NCBI GenBank assembly: GCA_002389665.1
Contig: DGNO01000001.1
Coordinates: 211,564-275,563, forward strand
Source: Rhodobiaceae bacterium UBA4490
GTDB lineage: Bacteria; Pseudomonadota; Alphaproteobacteria; Parvibaculales; Parvibaculaceae
DNA length: 64,000 nt
Reading direction: 5' to 3'
This document shows positions 55,050-64,000 of the stretch, piece by piece; the first letter of the stretch is position 1, and each line of letters begins with the position of its first letter. The notes under the pieces were generated by a model. It saw nothing but the letters and a program-made list of their open reading frames with translations. It made no database searches and was not told where the DNA came from. The translations under genes were made by a program, and so were the position numbers.

Positions 55050-55150
55050 CCTGCTCCGCGACGCACACGCACGTGCCTCTGGCCCCTGGATGGTTTAAGC
55101 AACGACGGAAGGCGTCCCTCTCGAACCATTGGCTGTAAAGGCAGCCATGC
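55050..55150 (+). ncRNA. Structured leader of the ornithine decarboxylase gene (speF-like candidate)
   Basis: The 176-bp gap before the ODC gene contains nested stems: ATGGTT (55090-55095) pairs with AACCAT (55124-55129), enclosing GACG (55104-55107)/CGTC (55113-55116). A second hairpin GGCTG/CAGCC lies at 55131-55146, close to the start codon. Position and style resemble the alphaproteobacterial speF leader motif found upstream of ODC genes. I could not align it to the model, so this is a candidate. Confidence 0.4.
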
Positions 55151-55167
55151 TTGAAAGGGATTGACGA

Positions 55168-56430
55168 ATGTCACCAACCGCTGAGGGCGAGGCTGTCCTG
55201 CGCCCTGATTCCACCTATATCGATATCGACCGTGACCTCGAAGCCGAGGTTGTCAGCCTGTTCGGCGGCCATGCCGCGGACAAGCACGCGCCGATCCTGT
55301 CGGCCAAAGTCGACCGGTACCTGGCCAGCCACGTTCATGACGAGGCGGTGCTGGTGGTCGATCTCGATATCATTTCCTCCACCTATAAGGGCCTGCGCCG
55401 GGCACTGCCGGAGACGGAAGTCTTCTACGCAGTGAAAGCCAACCCTGCCGAGGAAGTCATCGGGCGGCTCGAAGCCCATGGCTCGAATTTCGATGTGGCA
55501 AGCCCTGCCGAGATCGATCTCTGCCTGAATGCCGGGGCCGATCCCTCGCGCATTTCCTACGGCAACCCGATCAAGAAGCTGCGCGACATCGCTTATGCCT
55601 ACGAAAAAGGCGTGCGGCTCTATGCCTTCGACAGCGAAGCCGAACTGCTGAAGCTCGCTCAGGCCGCGCCGGGCGCGCAGGTCTTCTGCCGTTTGCTGAT
55701 GACCGACAGCGCGGGCGCCGACTGGCCGCTTTCGCATAAATTCGGCTGCCCGGATGAAGAAGCCGTGCGGCTGCTTCGCCGCGCCGCCGATCTCGGCATG
55801 GACCCGATCGGCGTTTCCTTCCATGTCGGCTCGCAGCAGGTCTATCTTGCGCAGTGGGAAAACGCGATCGCCCGCGCGGCCCGCGTCTTCGAAGCGCTGG
55901 AGCGTTCCGGCATCCGCCTGACGCTGATGAATCTCGGCGGCGGCTTCCCCGCCCGCTATCAGCGGGACGTGCCGGCCCTTATGGAATATGGCCGCATCAT
56001 CCGCGCGGCGGTGGAAAAGGAATTCGGCGACGACTGGCCGCGCCTCATCATCGAGCCGGGCCGCGGCCTGGTCGGTGATGCCGGCGTCATTCAGTCCGAA
56101 GTCGTGCTGATCTCCACGAAAGGCAGCGCCGACAGCCGACGATGGGTCTTCCTTGATATCGGAAAATTCTCCGGCCTCGCGGAGACGATGGACGAGGCGA
56201 TCAAATACCGTCTGCGCACGGCGCATGACGGCACGGCCACCGGCCCCGTCGTGATTGCCGGCCCGACTTGCGACAGCGCGGATGTGCTCTACGACAAAGC
56301 CGATTATCACCTGCCGCTCGCGCTCAATATAGGCGACAAGGTGCATATCTTAAGCACCGGCGCCTATACCTCGAGCTACTCGGCAGTGAACTTCAACGGC
56401 TTTCCGCCGCTGCGGACAATTTGCCTCTAA
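55168..56430 (+). CDS. Ornithine/lysine decarboxylase, alanine-racemase fold
   Basis: PLP-dependent type III decarboxylase making putrescine (or cadaverine), 420 residues. The PLP lysine is in FYAVKANPAEEVI, and GSNFDVASPAEIDLC, VSFHVGSQQ and NLGGGFPARY belong to the fold. IEPGRGLVGDAGV binds the PLP phosphate, and the dimer-face cysteine lies in GPTCDSADVL. About 40 extra N-terminal residues exceed the ~380-residue alphaproteobacterial ODC. A leader with hairpins lies upstream. Confidence 0.9.
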   Translation: MSPTAEGEAVLRPDSTYIDIDRDLEAEVVSLFGGHAADKHAPILSAKVDRYLASHVHDEAVLVVDLDIISSTYKGLRRALPETEVFYAVKANPAEEVIGRLEAHGSNFDVASPAEIDLCLNAGADPSRISYGNPIKKLRDIAYAYEKGVRLYAFDSEAELLKLAQAAPGAQVFCRLLMTDSAGADWPLSHKFGCPDEEAVRLLRRAADLGMDPIGVSFHVGSQQVYLAQWENAIARAARVFEALERSGIRLTLMNLGGGFPARYQRDVPALMEYGRIIRAAVEKEFGDDWPRLIIEPGRGLVGDAGVIQSEVVLISTKGSADSRRWVFLDIGKFSGLAETMDEAIKYRLRTAHDGTATGPVVIAGPTCDSADVLYDKADYHLPLALNIGDKVHILSTGAYTSSYSAVNFNGFPPLRTICL

Positions 56431-56457
56431 ACGGCTGATGACGGGTCCGGTCTGCCT

Positions 56458-56982
56458 CTAATAAGGCAGGCCGGGATCTCCCGTGCGCCCTTCGGAACCG
56501 TCCGGGCGGGCAAGGCCGCCGCGCTTCTTGCCTCGGATAGCGGGCAGGGCGGCCAGCTCCTTCGGCGTGATCGTGCCGTCGCCGTCCGTATCGATTTCGT
56601 AAAATGCAAAGCGGGGCAGGGAGGTCAGTTCCGAAACGCTGATCCGTCCGTCGCCGTTCAGATCGACGGCGGGGAACCCGGCCCGGGCGATGCCGTAAGC
56701 ACCCGAAGCGTCCTGCGCATCCTCCCATTCATCCTCATCCACATAGCCGCTGCCGTTCTTGTCCGTCTCGATGAAGAACTGGCGCACATAGGCGTCATAT
56801 TCGGTGGTGGTGACATGCCGGTCACCGTTTGCATCGGCGCGCAGGATCGCCGTTTCCTTCGGGTTGGCAATGGGCTCGCCCGGCAAGCGCCCGTCCGGAC
56901 GGTCCGAGCCGCAGCCGGCCAGCAAGCCACCGGCAAGTAACCCCATGGTCAGAATGGAAAAGGTTAAGGATGCCGGTTTCAT
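56458..56982 (-). CDS. EF-hand calcium-binding lipoprotein
   Basis: 174 residues with a lipoprotein signal (LLAGGLLAGC, lipobox Cys ~24). Four EF-hand loops follow: DANGDRHVTTTE, DKNGSGYVDEDE, DLNGDGRISVSE and DTDGDGTITPKE, all with canonical Asp/Asn positions and a 12th-position Glu, so calcium binding is likely. The remaining sequence is short and hydrophilic. An envelope calcium sensor or buffer, partner unknown. Convergent with the ODC gene. Confidence 0.9.
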   Translation of the reverse strand: MKPASLTFSILTMGLLAGGLLAGCGSDRPDGRLPGEPIANPKETAILRADANGDRHVTTTEYDAYVRQFFIETDKNGSGYVDEDEWEDAQDASGAYGIARAGFPAVDLNGDGRISVSELTSLPRFAFYEIDTDGDGTITPKELAALPAIRGKKRGGLARPDGSEGRTGDPGLPY

Positions 56983-57066
56983 TACGTCTCCCTCGCATCA
57001 TCTCGTGTTTAAGCGTTAATCTTGCATGATTCCGGGTGGATCGTGCACGAGTTTGCGTGATCGCCC

Positions 57067-57095
57067 CTTGAGGTATAGTCGTCTACGATCCATTT
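57067..57095 (+). promoter_or_regulatory. Sigma-32-type heat-shock promoter of clpP
   Basis: CTTGAG (57067-57072), 17-nt spacer, CCATTT (57090-57095) resembles the RpoH promoter CTTGAA-N(13-17)-CCCCATNT. It would give a leader of about 100 nt before clpP at 57203. Inferred. Confidence 0.5.
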
Positions 57096-57202
57096 ACCGA
57101 ATCGAACTAATCAATGATGGATGGAATGGGAAGGCCGGGAATGGCGTCCTTCGGCCCTTCCTTCAAGCGATGCGCCCTCAATCGACTGGCAGGACATATT
57201 AA

Positions 57203-57841
57203 ATGAAAGACCCGATCGATACTTATATGAGCACGCTGGTTCCCATGGTCGTCGAGCAGACGAGCCGCGGTGAACGCTCTTACGACATTTATTCGCGCCT
57301 GCTGAAAGAGCGCATCATTTTCGTGACCGGCCAGGTGGAAGATTACATGGCCACGCTGATTACGGCGCAGCTGCTGTTTCTTGAAGCGGACAATCCGAAA
57401 AAAGAAATCGCCATGTATATCAACTCGCCCGGCGGCGTGGTGACGAGCGGCCTGGCGATCTACGACACGATGCAATATGTGCGTCCCAAAGTGTCGACGG
57501 TCTGCATCGGCCAGGCGGCTTCCATGGGCTCGCTTCTGCTGGCAGCTGGTGAAAAAGACATGCGCTTTGCCCTGCCCAATGCGCGCATCATGGTGCACCA
57601 GCCGCTTGGCGGCTATCAGGGCCAGGCCACGGATATCGAAATCCATGCCCGTGAAACGATTTCGCTGCGGGATCGTCTCTACAATATCTACGTGAAACAC
57701 ACGGGCCAGAGCTTCGATACGGTCAAGGAAGCCCTGGAGCGCGACAACTTCATGTCGCCTGAGCGGGCCAAGGAATTCGGCATCATCGATCAGGTCGGTG
57801 AAACGCGCGAAGCCTTCGGTTTGGCCGAGGAAGAGAAATAA
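57203..57841 (+). CDS. clpP: ATP-dependent Clp protease proteolytic subunit
   Basis: Serine peptidase forming a tetradecameric chamber. The catalytic Ser is in [14 protein letters not shown], His in [16 protein letters not shown] and Asp near [17 protein letters not shown] short N-terminal extension ([28 protein letters not shown]) precedes the core. 212 residues. It lies 256 bp upstream of clpX, in the usual clpP-clpX-lon-hup order. Confidence 0.97.
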   Translation: MKDPIDTYMSTLVPMVVEQTSRGERSYDIYSRLLKERIIFVTGQVEDYMATLITAQLLFLEADNPKKEIAMYINSPGGVVTSGLAIYDTMQYVRPKVSTVCIGQAASMGSLLLAAGEKDMRFALPNARIMVHQPLGGYQGQATDIEIHARETISLRDRLYNIYVKHTGQSFDTVKEALERDNFMSPERAKEFGIIDQVGETREAFGLAEEEK

Positions 57842-57974
57842 GGGGAACAGAGCGCGATCAAGACGGGAATGCGAAAACCGTCATTGTGGCTAAGTATTTG
57901 ATGAATAAGCCATTAATGAATTCTTGATCCCTCTGCCCGTAACATGGTCGTATGTCTCTAAGGTGACAGAGGCC

Positions 57975-58034
57975 ATGAGTCGGCCCATATCATGGGTAGT
58001 CATCTTTGGATTGGCGGCCGGTTTCGGGCTTTAA
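57975..58034 (+). CDS. Possible 19-residue hydrophobic peptide between clpP and clpX
   Basis: ATG 57975 to TAA 58032-58034, with AAGGTG nine bases upstream. The peptide MSRPISWVVIFGLAAGFGL could be a single membrane segment. The clpP-clpX gap is otherwise empty and longer than expected. Small size means it may be chance; no conservation can be tested here. Confidence 0.2.
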   Translation: MSRPISWVVIFGLAAGFGL

Positions 58035-58097
58035 TAGGCGTCAAACCGGCCTCGATCACAGACTTTAGACCCGATAGGAAGGGGCCAAGGAGTTTTC

Positions 58098-59372
<1,275 letters not shown>

Positions 59373-59403
59373 GCGGGGATTAAAATTTTCCATAATACGG
59401 AAG

Positions 59404-59438
59404 ATGGCCTTGAAACTTTTGCTTTCAGGGCCATTTTT
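59404..59438 (+). terminator. Rho-independent terminator of clpX
   Basis: ATGGCCTTGAAA-CTTTTGC-TTTCAGGGCCAT followed by TTTTT, 32 bp after the clpX stop; a small mismatch in the stem is tolerated. Confidence 0.75.
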
Positions 59439-59656
59439 CGTTTAACGGTTTCCATTGGAAACGGGGCGGAAAATACCCCTAAAGCCCTGTTTTTCCGGTA
59501 ATTTCCGGCCAGCCCGTGGCGTGACGGCGTCGAATCTGACTAGAGTTTGATCAGCATTCGTTCAGCAATAATTGTCATAATGGAACGGATGGACTGGGAG
59601 CCGACAAACACCGGCAACGCCCCGCCTTTCGGGGCGTCCGAGAACAGGATGAAAGT

Positions 59657-62110
59657 ATGAGCGACAGCAACGACATCTTCCCGGAAAATACGGACAACGA
59701 AGAAGGCACCGCGCGGAAAGCAGGTCCGCTGCCGGTTCTGCCGCTTCGGGACATCGTGGTTTTCCCGCATATGATCGTGCCGCTTTTCGTCGGCCGGGAA
59801 AAATCGGTCCGCGCGTTGGAAGAGGTCATGCAGGACGACAAACAGATCCTGCTTGTCACGCAGAAAGACGCGAGCGACGACAATCCGGCCATCGAAGATA
59901 TTTATAATATCGGCGCGATCGGCCAGGTATTGCAGCTGCTCAAATTGCCGGACGGCACCGTGAAGGTGCTGGTGGAAGGCACGAGCCGCGCGCGCATCGA
60001 AGAATTCACCGACAATTCGAATTTCTACGAAGCCGAAGTGACCGAGCTTCCGGAAATCGAAGCGGAAGGCGAGCAGATGGAAGCGCTGGCGCGCACCGTC
60101 GTCGCGCAGTTCGAGAGCTATGTGAAGCTCAACAAGAAAGTGCCGCCGGAAGTGCTCTCTTCGGTCACGCAGATCGAGGAATATTCCAAGCTGGCCGACA
60201 CGATCGCCAGCCACCTGAACATCAAGATTCAGGAAAAGCAGGAACTGCTGGAAATGCCGTCGGTTGCCGAGCGGCTGGAGCGCGTTTATTCGCTGATGGA
60301 AGGCGAGATCAGCGTCCTGCAGGTGGAAAAGAAAATCCGCGGCCGCGTGAAGCGCCAGATGGAGAAGACGCAGCGCGAGTACTATCTGAACGAGCAGCTT
60401 AAAGCCATTCAGAAGGAGCTTGGCGGCGGCGACGAGGAAGGCCGCGACGAGGTGGCCGAACTCGAAGAGCGCATCGAGAAAACCAAACTCTCGAAGGAAG
60501 CGCGCGAGAAGGCGATGGGCGAGCTGAAGAAGCTCAAACAGATGAGCCCGATGTCCGCCGAAGCCACCGTCGTGCGCAACTATCTCGACTGGCTGCTCTC
60601 CATTCCGTGGAAGACCAAAGGCCGCGTGAAGAAAGATCTGAAGAATGCCGAGAAAATTCTCGATACGGATCATTACGGCCTTGAGAAGGTCAAGGAGCGG
60701 ATCGTCGAATATCTTGCCGTGCAGCAGCGCACGAACAAGCTGAAAGGCCCGATCCTCTGCCTCGTCGGCCCGCCCGGCGTCGGTAAGACCTCGCTCGGCA
60801 AGTCGGTTGCCAAGGCCACGGGCCGGGAGTTTGCGCGCCTCAGCCTCGGCGGTGTGCGCGATGAAGCGGAAATCCGCGGCCACCGGCGCACCTATATCGG
60901 CTCCATGCCAGGCAAGATCGTGCAATCCATGAAGAAGGTGAAGCACACGAACCCGCTCTTCCTGCTCGACGAGATCGACAAGATGGGCGCGGATTTCCGC
61001 GGCGATCCTTCCGCGGCATTGCTCGAAGTGCTCGACCCGGAACAGAACTCGACCTTCATGGACCACTATCTGGAAGTCGAATACGACCTTTCCGATGTGA
61101 TGTTCGTGACGACGGCGAATACGCTGAACATTCCCGGCCCCTTGATGGACCGTATGGAGATCATCCGTATCGCTGGTTACACCGAGGACGAAAAGGTGGA
61201 GATCGCCCGCCGTCACTTGCTGCCGAAGTCGGTCAAGAACCACGGCCTGCGCAAGGGCGAGTGGGAGATCGACGACGACGCGCTGCGGCTTCTGATCCGT
61301 ACTTACACGCGCGAAGCCGGGGTGCGTAACCTCGAGCGTGAGCTCAACAACCTCGCGCGTAAAGCGGTGAAGGAAATCCTGACGACGGACAAGAAGTCGA
61401 TTTCCGTGACCGTGGATAATCTCGCCGACTTTGCCGGTGTGCAGAAATACCGTTACGGCGAAGCCGAACGCGAAGATCAGGTGGGCGCGGTTACCGGCCT
61501 TGCCTGGACGGAAGTGGGCGGCGAGCTTTTGACCATCGAAAGCGTCATGGTGCCCGGCAAGGGCCGCATGACGGTGACGGGCAACCTGCGCGATGTCATG
61601 AAAGAGTCGATCTCGGCAGCGAATTCCTATGTGAAATCGCGGGCCACCAAGATCGGCGTCGAACCGCCGCTCTTCGACCGCAAGGACATTCACGTCCACG
61701 TGCCCGAAGGGGCAACGCCGAAGGACGGTCCTTCGGCCGGTGTTGCCATGGCCACCGCCATCGTCTCCACGCTCACCGGCATTCCGGTGCGCAAGGATGT
61801 GGCGATGACTGGCGAGGTGACGCTGCGCGGGCGTGTGCTGCCCATCGGCGGGCTGAAAGAAAAACTCCTGGCGGCCCTGCGCGGCGGCATCAAGAAGGTG
61901 CTGATCCCGCAGGACAATGCCAAGGACCTGGCGGACATTCCGGACAACGTGAAAAACGCGCTGGAAATCGTGCCCGTCTCGACCGTGGATGAAGTGCTCG
62001 AACATGCGCTGACAAGCCAGCCCGAACCCATCGAATGGGATGAGGAAGCGTATCTCGCGCAGCACTCGTCCAAGGGCGATAACAATGTCGAATCGGTGAC
62101 GGCTCACTGA
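59657..62110 (+). CDS. lon: ATP-dependent Lon protease
   Basis: Homohexameric AAA+ serine protease degrading misfolded and regulatory proteins (for example CcrM in Caulobacter). The N-terminal LAN domain (~30-210) has [25 protein letters not shown]. The coiled coil (~215-310), ATPase with Walker [10 protein letters not shown] (~370) and Walker B LDEIDK follow, then the protease domain with the catalytic Ser in [14 protein letters not shown] and Lys in GLKEKLLAA. 817 residues. A leader of ~280 bp lacks a clear promoter match. Confidence 0.97.
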   Translation: MSDSNDIFPENTDNEEGTARKAGPLPVLPLRDIVVFPHMIVPLFVGREKSVRALEEVMQDDKQILLVTQKDASDDNPAIEDIYNIGAIGQVLQLLKLPDGTVKVLVEGTSRARIEEFTDNSNFYEAEVTELPEIEAEGEQMEALARTVVAQFESYVKLNKKVPPEVLSSVTQIEEYSKLADTIASHLNIKIQEKQELLEMPSVAERLERVYSLMEGEISVLQVEKKIRGRVKRQMEKTQREYYLNEQLKAIQKELGGGDEEGRDEVAELEERIEKTKLSKEAREKAMGELKKLKQMSPMSAEATVVRNYLDWLLSIPWKTKGRVKKDLKNAEKILDTDHYGLEKVKERIVEYLAVQQRTNKLKGPILCLVGPPGVGKTSLGKSVAKATGREFARLSLGGVRDEAEIRGHRRTYIGSMPGKIVQSMKKVKHTNPLFLLDEIDKMGADFRGDPSAALLEVLDPEQNSTFMDHYLEVEYDLSDVMFVTTANTLNIPGPLMDRMEIIRIAGYTEDEKVEIARRHLLPKSVKNHGLRKGEWEIDDDALRLLIRTYTREAGVRNLERELNNLARKAVKEILTTDKKSISVTVDNLADFAGVQKYRYGEAEREDQVGAVTGLAWTEVGGELLTIESVMVPGKGRMTVTGNLRDVMKESISAANSYVKSRATKIGVEPPLFDRKDIHVHVPEGATPKDGPSAGVAMATAIVSTLTGIPVRKDVAMTGEVTLRGRVLPIGGLKEKLLAALRGGIKKVLIPQDNAKDLADIPDNVKNALEIVPVSTVDEVLEHALTSQPEPIEWDEEAYLAQHSSKGDNNVESVTAH

Positions 62111-62155
62111 GCCGGTGCCGGCCGATAGGCCGGTTCATCCTATAAGTAGGACAGG

Positions 62156-62193
62156 GCCCCTGACGCTTTTACCGGCGTCAGGGGCTCTTTTTT
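62156..62193 (+). terminator. Rho-independent terminator of lon
   Basis: GCCCCTGACGC-loop-GCGTCAGGGGC followed by TCTTTTTT. Confidence 0.92.
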
Positions 62194-62345
62194 GCCTTTT
62201 TGCACGCAAAAGCAGTCAAACTTCGCTGAAAAATGGCAGAAAACCGTGGAAAACCGCCTGATTTGCTTTGCCGCTCTTCCCTCGGAGGGCTAGAGTCTCC
62301 CTACCAATTGCGCAGAGATTTTTCTCGATCAGAGAGGGGCCCAAC

Positions 62346-62621
62346 GTGAATAAGAATGACCTGATTGCTGTAGTTGCGGACAATACCGGCCTGTCGAAGG
62401 CTGACGCGACGAAGGCCGTTGATTGCGTCTTTGACTCCATCACCGACGTTCTGACCAAGGGCGACGAAGTGCGGCTCGTCGGCTTCGGCACGTTCAGCGT
62501 GTCCAAGCGGGCAGCTTCCGAAGGCCGCAACCCGCGGACCGGTGAAAAGATCCAGATTCCCGCTTCCAAGCAGCCGAAGTTCAAGGCCGGTAAAGGCCTG
62601 AAGGACTCCGTCAACGCTTAA
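62346..62621 (+). CDS. hupB: DNA-binding protein HU
   Basis: Nucleoid-associated protein, 91 residues. GTG 62346 (VNKNDLIAVVADNTGLSKADATKAVD) with GAGAGGGGCC upstream is chosen because HU starts M-N-K-x-D-L-I; the 26 upstream codons are rejected. The DNA-binding arm motif VGFGTFSVSKRAASEGRNPRTGE and the C-terminal KPKFKAGK-like end are intact. Normal partner of the lon gene in proteobacteria. Confidence 0.96.
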   Translation: MNKNDLIAVVADNTGLSKADATKAVDCVFDSITDVLTKGDEVRLVGFGTFSVSKRAASEGRNPRTGEKIQIPASKQPKFKAGKGLKDSVNA

Positions 62622-62640
62622 CGGCGCGACTTATCCACGA

Positions 62641-62671
62641 AAAAGGCCGGCAGCGATGCCGGCCTTTTTTG
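62641..62671 (+). terminator. Terminator between hup and the MFS gene
   Basis: AAAAAGGCCGGC-AGCGAT-GCCGGCCTTTTTT, usable in both directions between convergent genes. Confidence 0.9.
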
Positions 62672-62698
62672 TGTCTGGATTTGCCTGCAAGGCCGGGG

Positions 62699-64000
62699 TC
62701 AAGCCCGCCCGCCGAGCTCCGCCGCCTCATCGAGGTCGCCCTGGCCGAGTTCACCCTCCCGCTCTTCTCCTTCTTCCCCGCGCGGATCGAGCTCATAAGG
62801 GGTGGGGCCGGTGCGGGAGATGGGCACGGCCACGAAGTCTTCTCTCTGCTCTTCGGGCACCGGCGCTTTCACCATGATGCGCAGGACGACGAAGACCGTG
62901 AAAAGCACATAGAAGATCGCCGCGAAGCCGAAGACGAACCAGGTGCCCGTATAAGGCAGCACAAAGGAGATGATGAGCGGGCCGACCACGGCGCCGAGCG
63001 CATAAAGCAGCAAGAGCCCGCTGGAGACCGTGACGAACTGGCTGGGCTTGGCATGGTCGTTCGCATGGGCCATGCAAATCGAATAAAGCGTCAGCGCGAA
63101 GAAGCCGAAAAAGGTCGAAAGCCCGAGCAGGGCAACAAGGTTCGAAGCCATCTGGAAAACGGCGAGGAGAACTGCCCCCACAGCGCCGCCTACGGCAATG
63201 CCCGCAATAACAAGGCGCCGGTCCATCCGGTCCGACAGGCGACCCAGGGGAAGCTGGGCCGCCGCGCCGCCGATAATGGCCGCCGTCATGAAATAAGAGA
63301 TGCCGGCAATATCGAGCCCGGCCTGGCGGGCATAGACGGGGGCCAGTGTCCAGAAGGGGCCGCTCGTCATACCGACAATGAAACAGCCCAGCGTGCTGAC
63401 AGGCGTGACGGCCCACAGTCCTTTGAAATCTATTTTCGTCGATTCAATGGGCGCTGGCTGGACCGAGCTTGTGAGGGAGACAGGCACGAGCGCCACGGAA
63501 GTGAGGATCGCGGCAACCGCAAAGAGGACGAAACCTTCCGGCGGGGAAAGGTTCAAGAGCAGCTGGCCTGCCGTCACCGACAAGAGGTTGACCACGAGAT
63601 AGACGCCGAGCAGCCGGCCGCGCGTCTCGTTCGTCGAAGTTTCGTTGATCCAGCTTTCGATGACCATGTAGAGCCCGGCAAAGCAATAGCCGGAAAGGGC
63701 GCGCAGGATGAACCAGACCGTCTCGTCCGGCACGATCGGATGAACAAGCGGGGTGGCCGAGGCCAGCGACGCAAAAACCGCGAAAGAGCGGATATGGCCG
63801 ACCGATTGCACCACCCGCGGGCAATGCCAGCAGCCGAAGACGAAGCCCGCAAAATAAGCCGCGCCGATGAGCCCCAGGGACATTTCCGAAAACTGGTCGA
63901 TGTCCCCGCGCACCGGAATGAGCGTGCCTTGCAGGCCGTTGCCGATCAGCAGAATGGAGGTCGCCAGAAGCAGGGAAAATAGGGGAGCAAGGCTGCGCGC
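62699..64000 (-). CDS. MFS transporter, YcaD-like (5' end beyond the window)
   Basis: At least 433 residues on the minus strand; the frame stays open to the right edge, so the start lies outside. The in-window N-terminal part includes SLLLATSILLIGNGLQGTLIPVR, the expected TM1 of this family, so the GTG near 63913 is not the real start. About 12 TM segments are present, with the MFS loop LGRLSDRMDRR between TM domains. A charged acidic C-terminal tail (DPRGEEGEEREGELGQGDLDEAAE) follows. Substrate unknown. Confidence 0.9.
   Translation of the reverse strand, partial: ARSLAPLFSLLLATSILLIGNGLQGTLIPVRGDIDQFSEMSLGLIGAAYFAGFVFGCWHCPRVVQSVGHIRSFAVFASLASATPLVHPIVPDETVWFILRALSGYCFAGLYMVIESWINETSTNETRGRLLGVYLVVNLLSVTAGQLLLNLSPPEGFVLFAVAAILTSVALVPVSLTSSVQPAPIESTKIDFKGLWAVTPVSTLGCFIVGMTSGPFWTLAPVYARQAGLDIAGISYFMTAAIIGGAAAQLPLGRLSDRMDRRLVIAGIAVGGAVGAVLLAVFQMASNLVALLGLSTFFGFFALTLYSICMAHANDHAKPSQFVTVSSGLLLLYALGAVVGPLIISFVLPYTGTWFVFGFAAIFYVLFTVFVVLRIMVKAPVPEEQREDFVAVPISRTGPTPYELDPRGEEGEEREGELGQGDLDEAAELGGRA

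Noticed and set aside
59522..59656. Heat-shock promoter in front of lon
   Set aside because: GTTTGAT and AT-rich downstream sequence do not match the RpoH hexamers at acceptable spacing.

Overview
The window is gene-dense, GC-rich chromosomal DNA (roughly 60% G+C by eye) from an alphaproteobacterium. The evidence is an RNase E start of the alphaproteobacterial type, a suf operon led by an IscR-like Rrf2 regulator, a bactofilin/M23 peptidase pair, TTAA-N7-TTAA (CtrA-type) sites, and the order trigger factor - clpP - clpX - lon - hup. Genes for lipid or steroid-like substrates (DUF1329, SCPx-like thiolase, paired crotonases, an aldehyde dehydrogenase and an old-yellow-enzyme homologue) suggest a Parvibaculum-like or other Hyphomicrobiales/Parvibaculales relative. 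That placement is inference. No phage, IS element, CRISPR array or defence locus is visible.

Layout. 1-6 kb holds the 5' end of rne, then amiC, mrcA (PBP1A) and prfB. prfB is encoded in two frames joined by the classic CTT TGA C +1 programmed frameshift. 6-8 kb is an azoreductase/LysR pair bracketed by two same-orientation copies of a 138-bp palindromic repeat. 8-11.5 kb holds the bactofilin-LmdC-like pair with CtrA-type boxes, then a DUF455 ferritin-like gene coupled to bcp. 11.8-20 kb holds a giant AsmA/DUF3971 protein, a diiron protein, tyrS, anmK and an alpha/beta hydrolase. 20-28 kb is the complete suf operon: iscR-like regulator, a second cysteine desulfurase, sufB, sufC, sufD, sufS, sufT, sufA and a TfoX-N gene. 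28-35 kb holds two crotonases, a diguanylate cyclase, a coniferyl-type aldehyde dehydrogenase and a DUF1329 protein. 34.5-40.4 kb holds an RhlE-like helicase, parE, an OYE-family oxidoreductase and a DUF1089 protein.

40.4-40.9 kb is a 500-bp gap with a strong minus-strand promoter and several hairpins, a candidate unannotated structured RNA. 40.9-43 kb is glnB-glnA with a sigma-54 promoter. 43-52.8 kb holds an aminotransferase, a PF10118 protein, a two-CxxC glutaredoxin, an atypical thiolase, nnrDE, two very small proteins in an AT-rich pocket, a GNAT enzyme and a nitrilase-superfamily enzyme. 52.9-62.7 kb holds tRNA-Leu(UAG), tig with an unusual His/Lys tail, yrhK, an ornithine decarboxylase with a speF-like leader, an EF-hand lipoprotein, clpP, clpX, lon and hup. 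The window ends inside an MFS transporter.

Working together: amiC, mrcA, lmdC and bacA (plus anmK for recycling) form a cell-wall set with shared TTAACC-type promoter motifs. The suf operon supplies Fe-S clusters. tig, clpP, clpX and lon form a protein-quality-control block. glnB and glnA respond to nitrogen.
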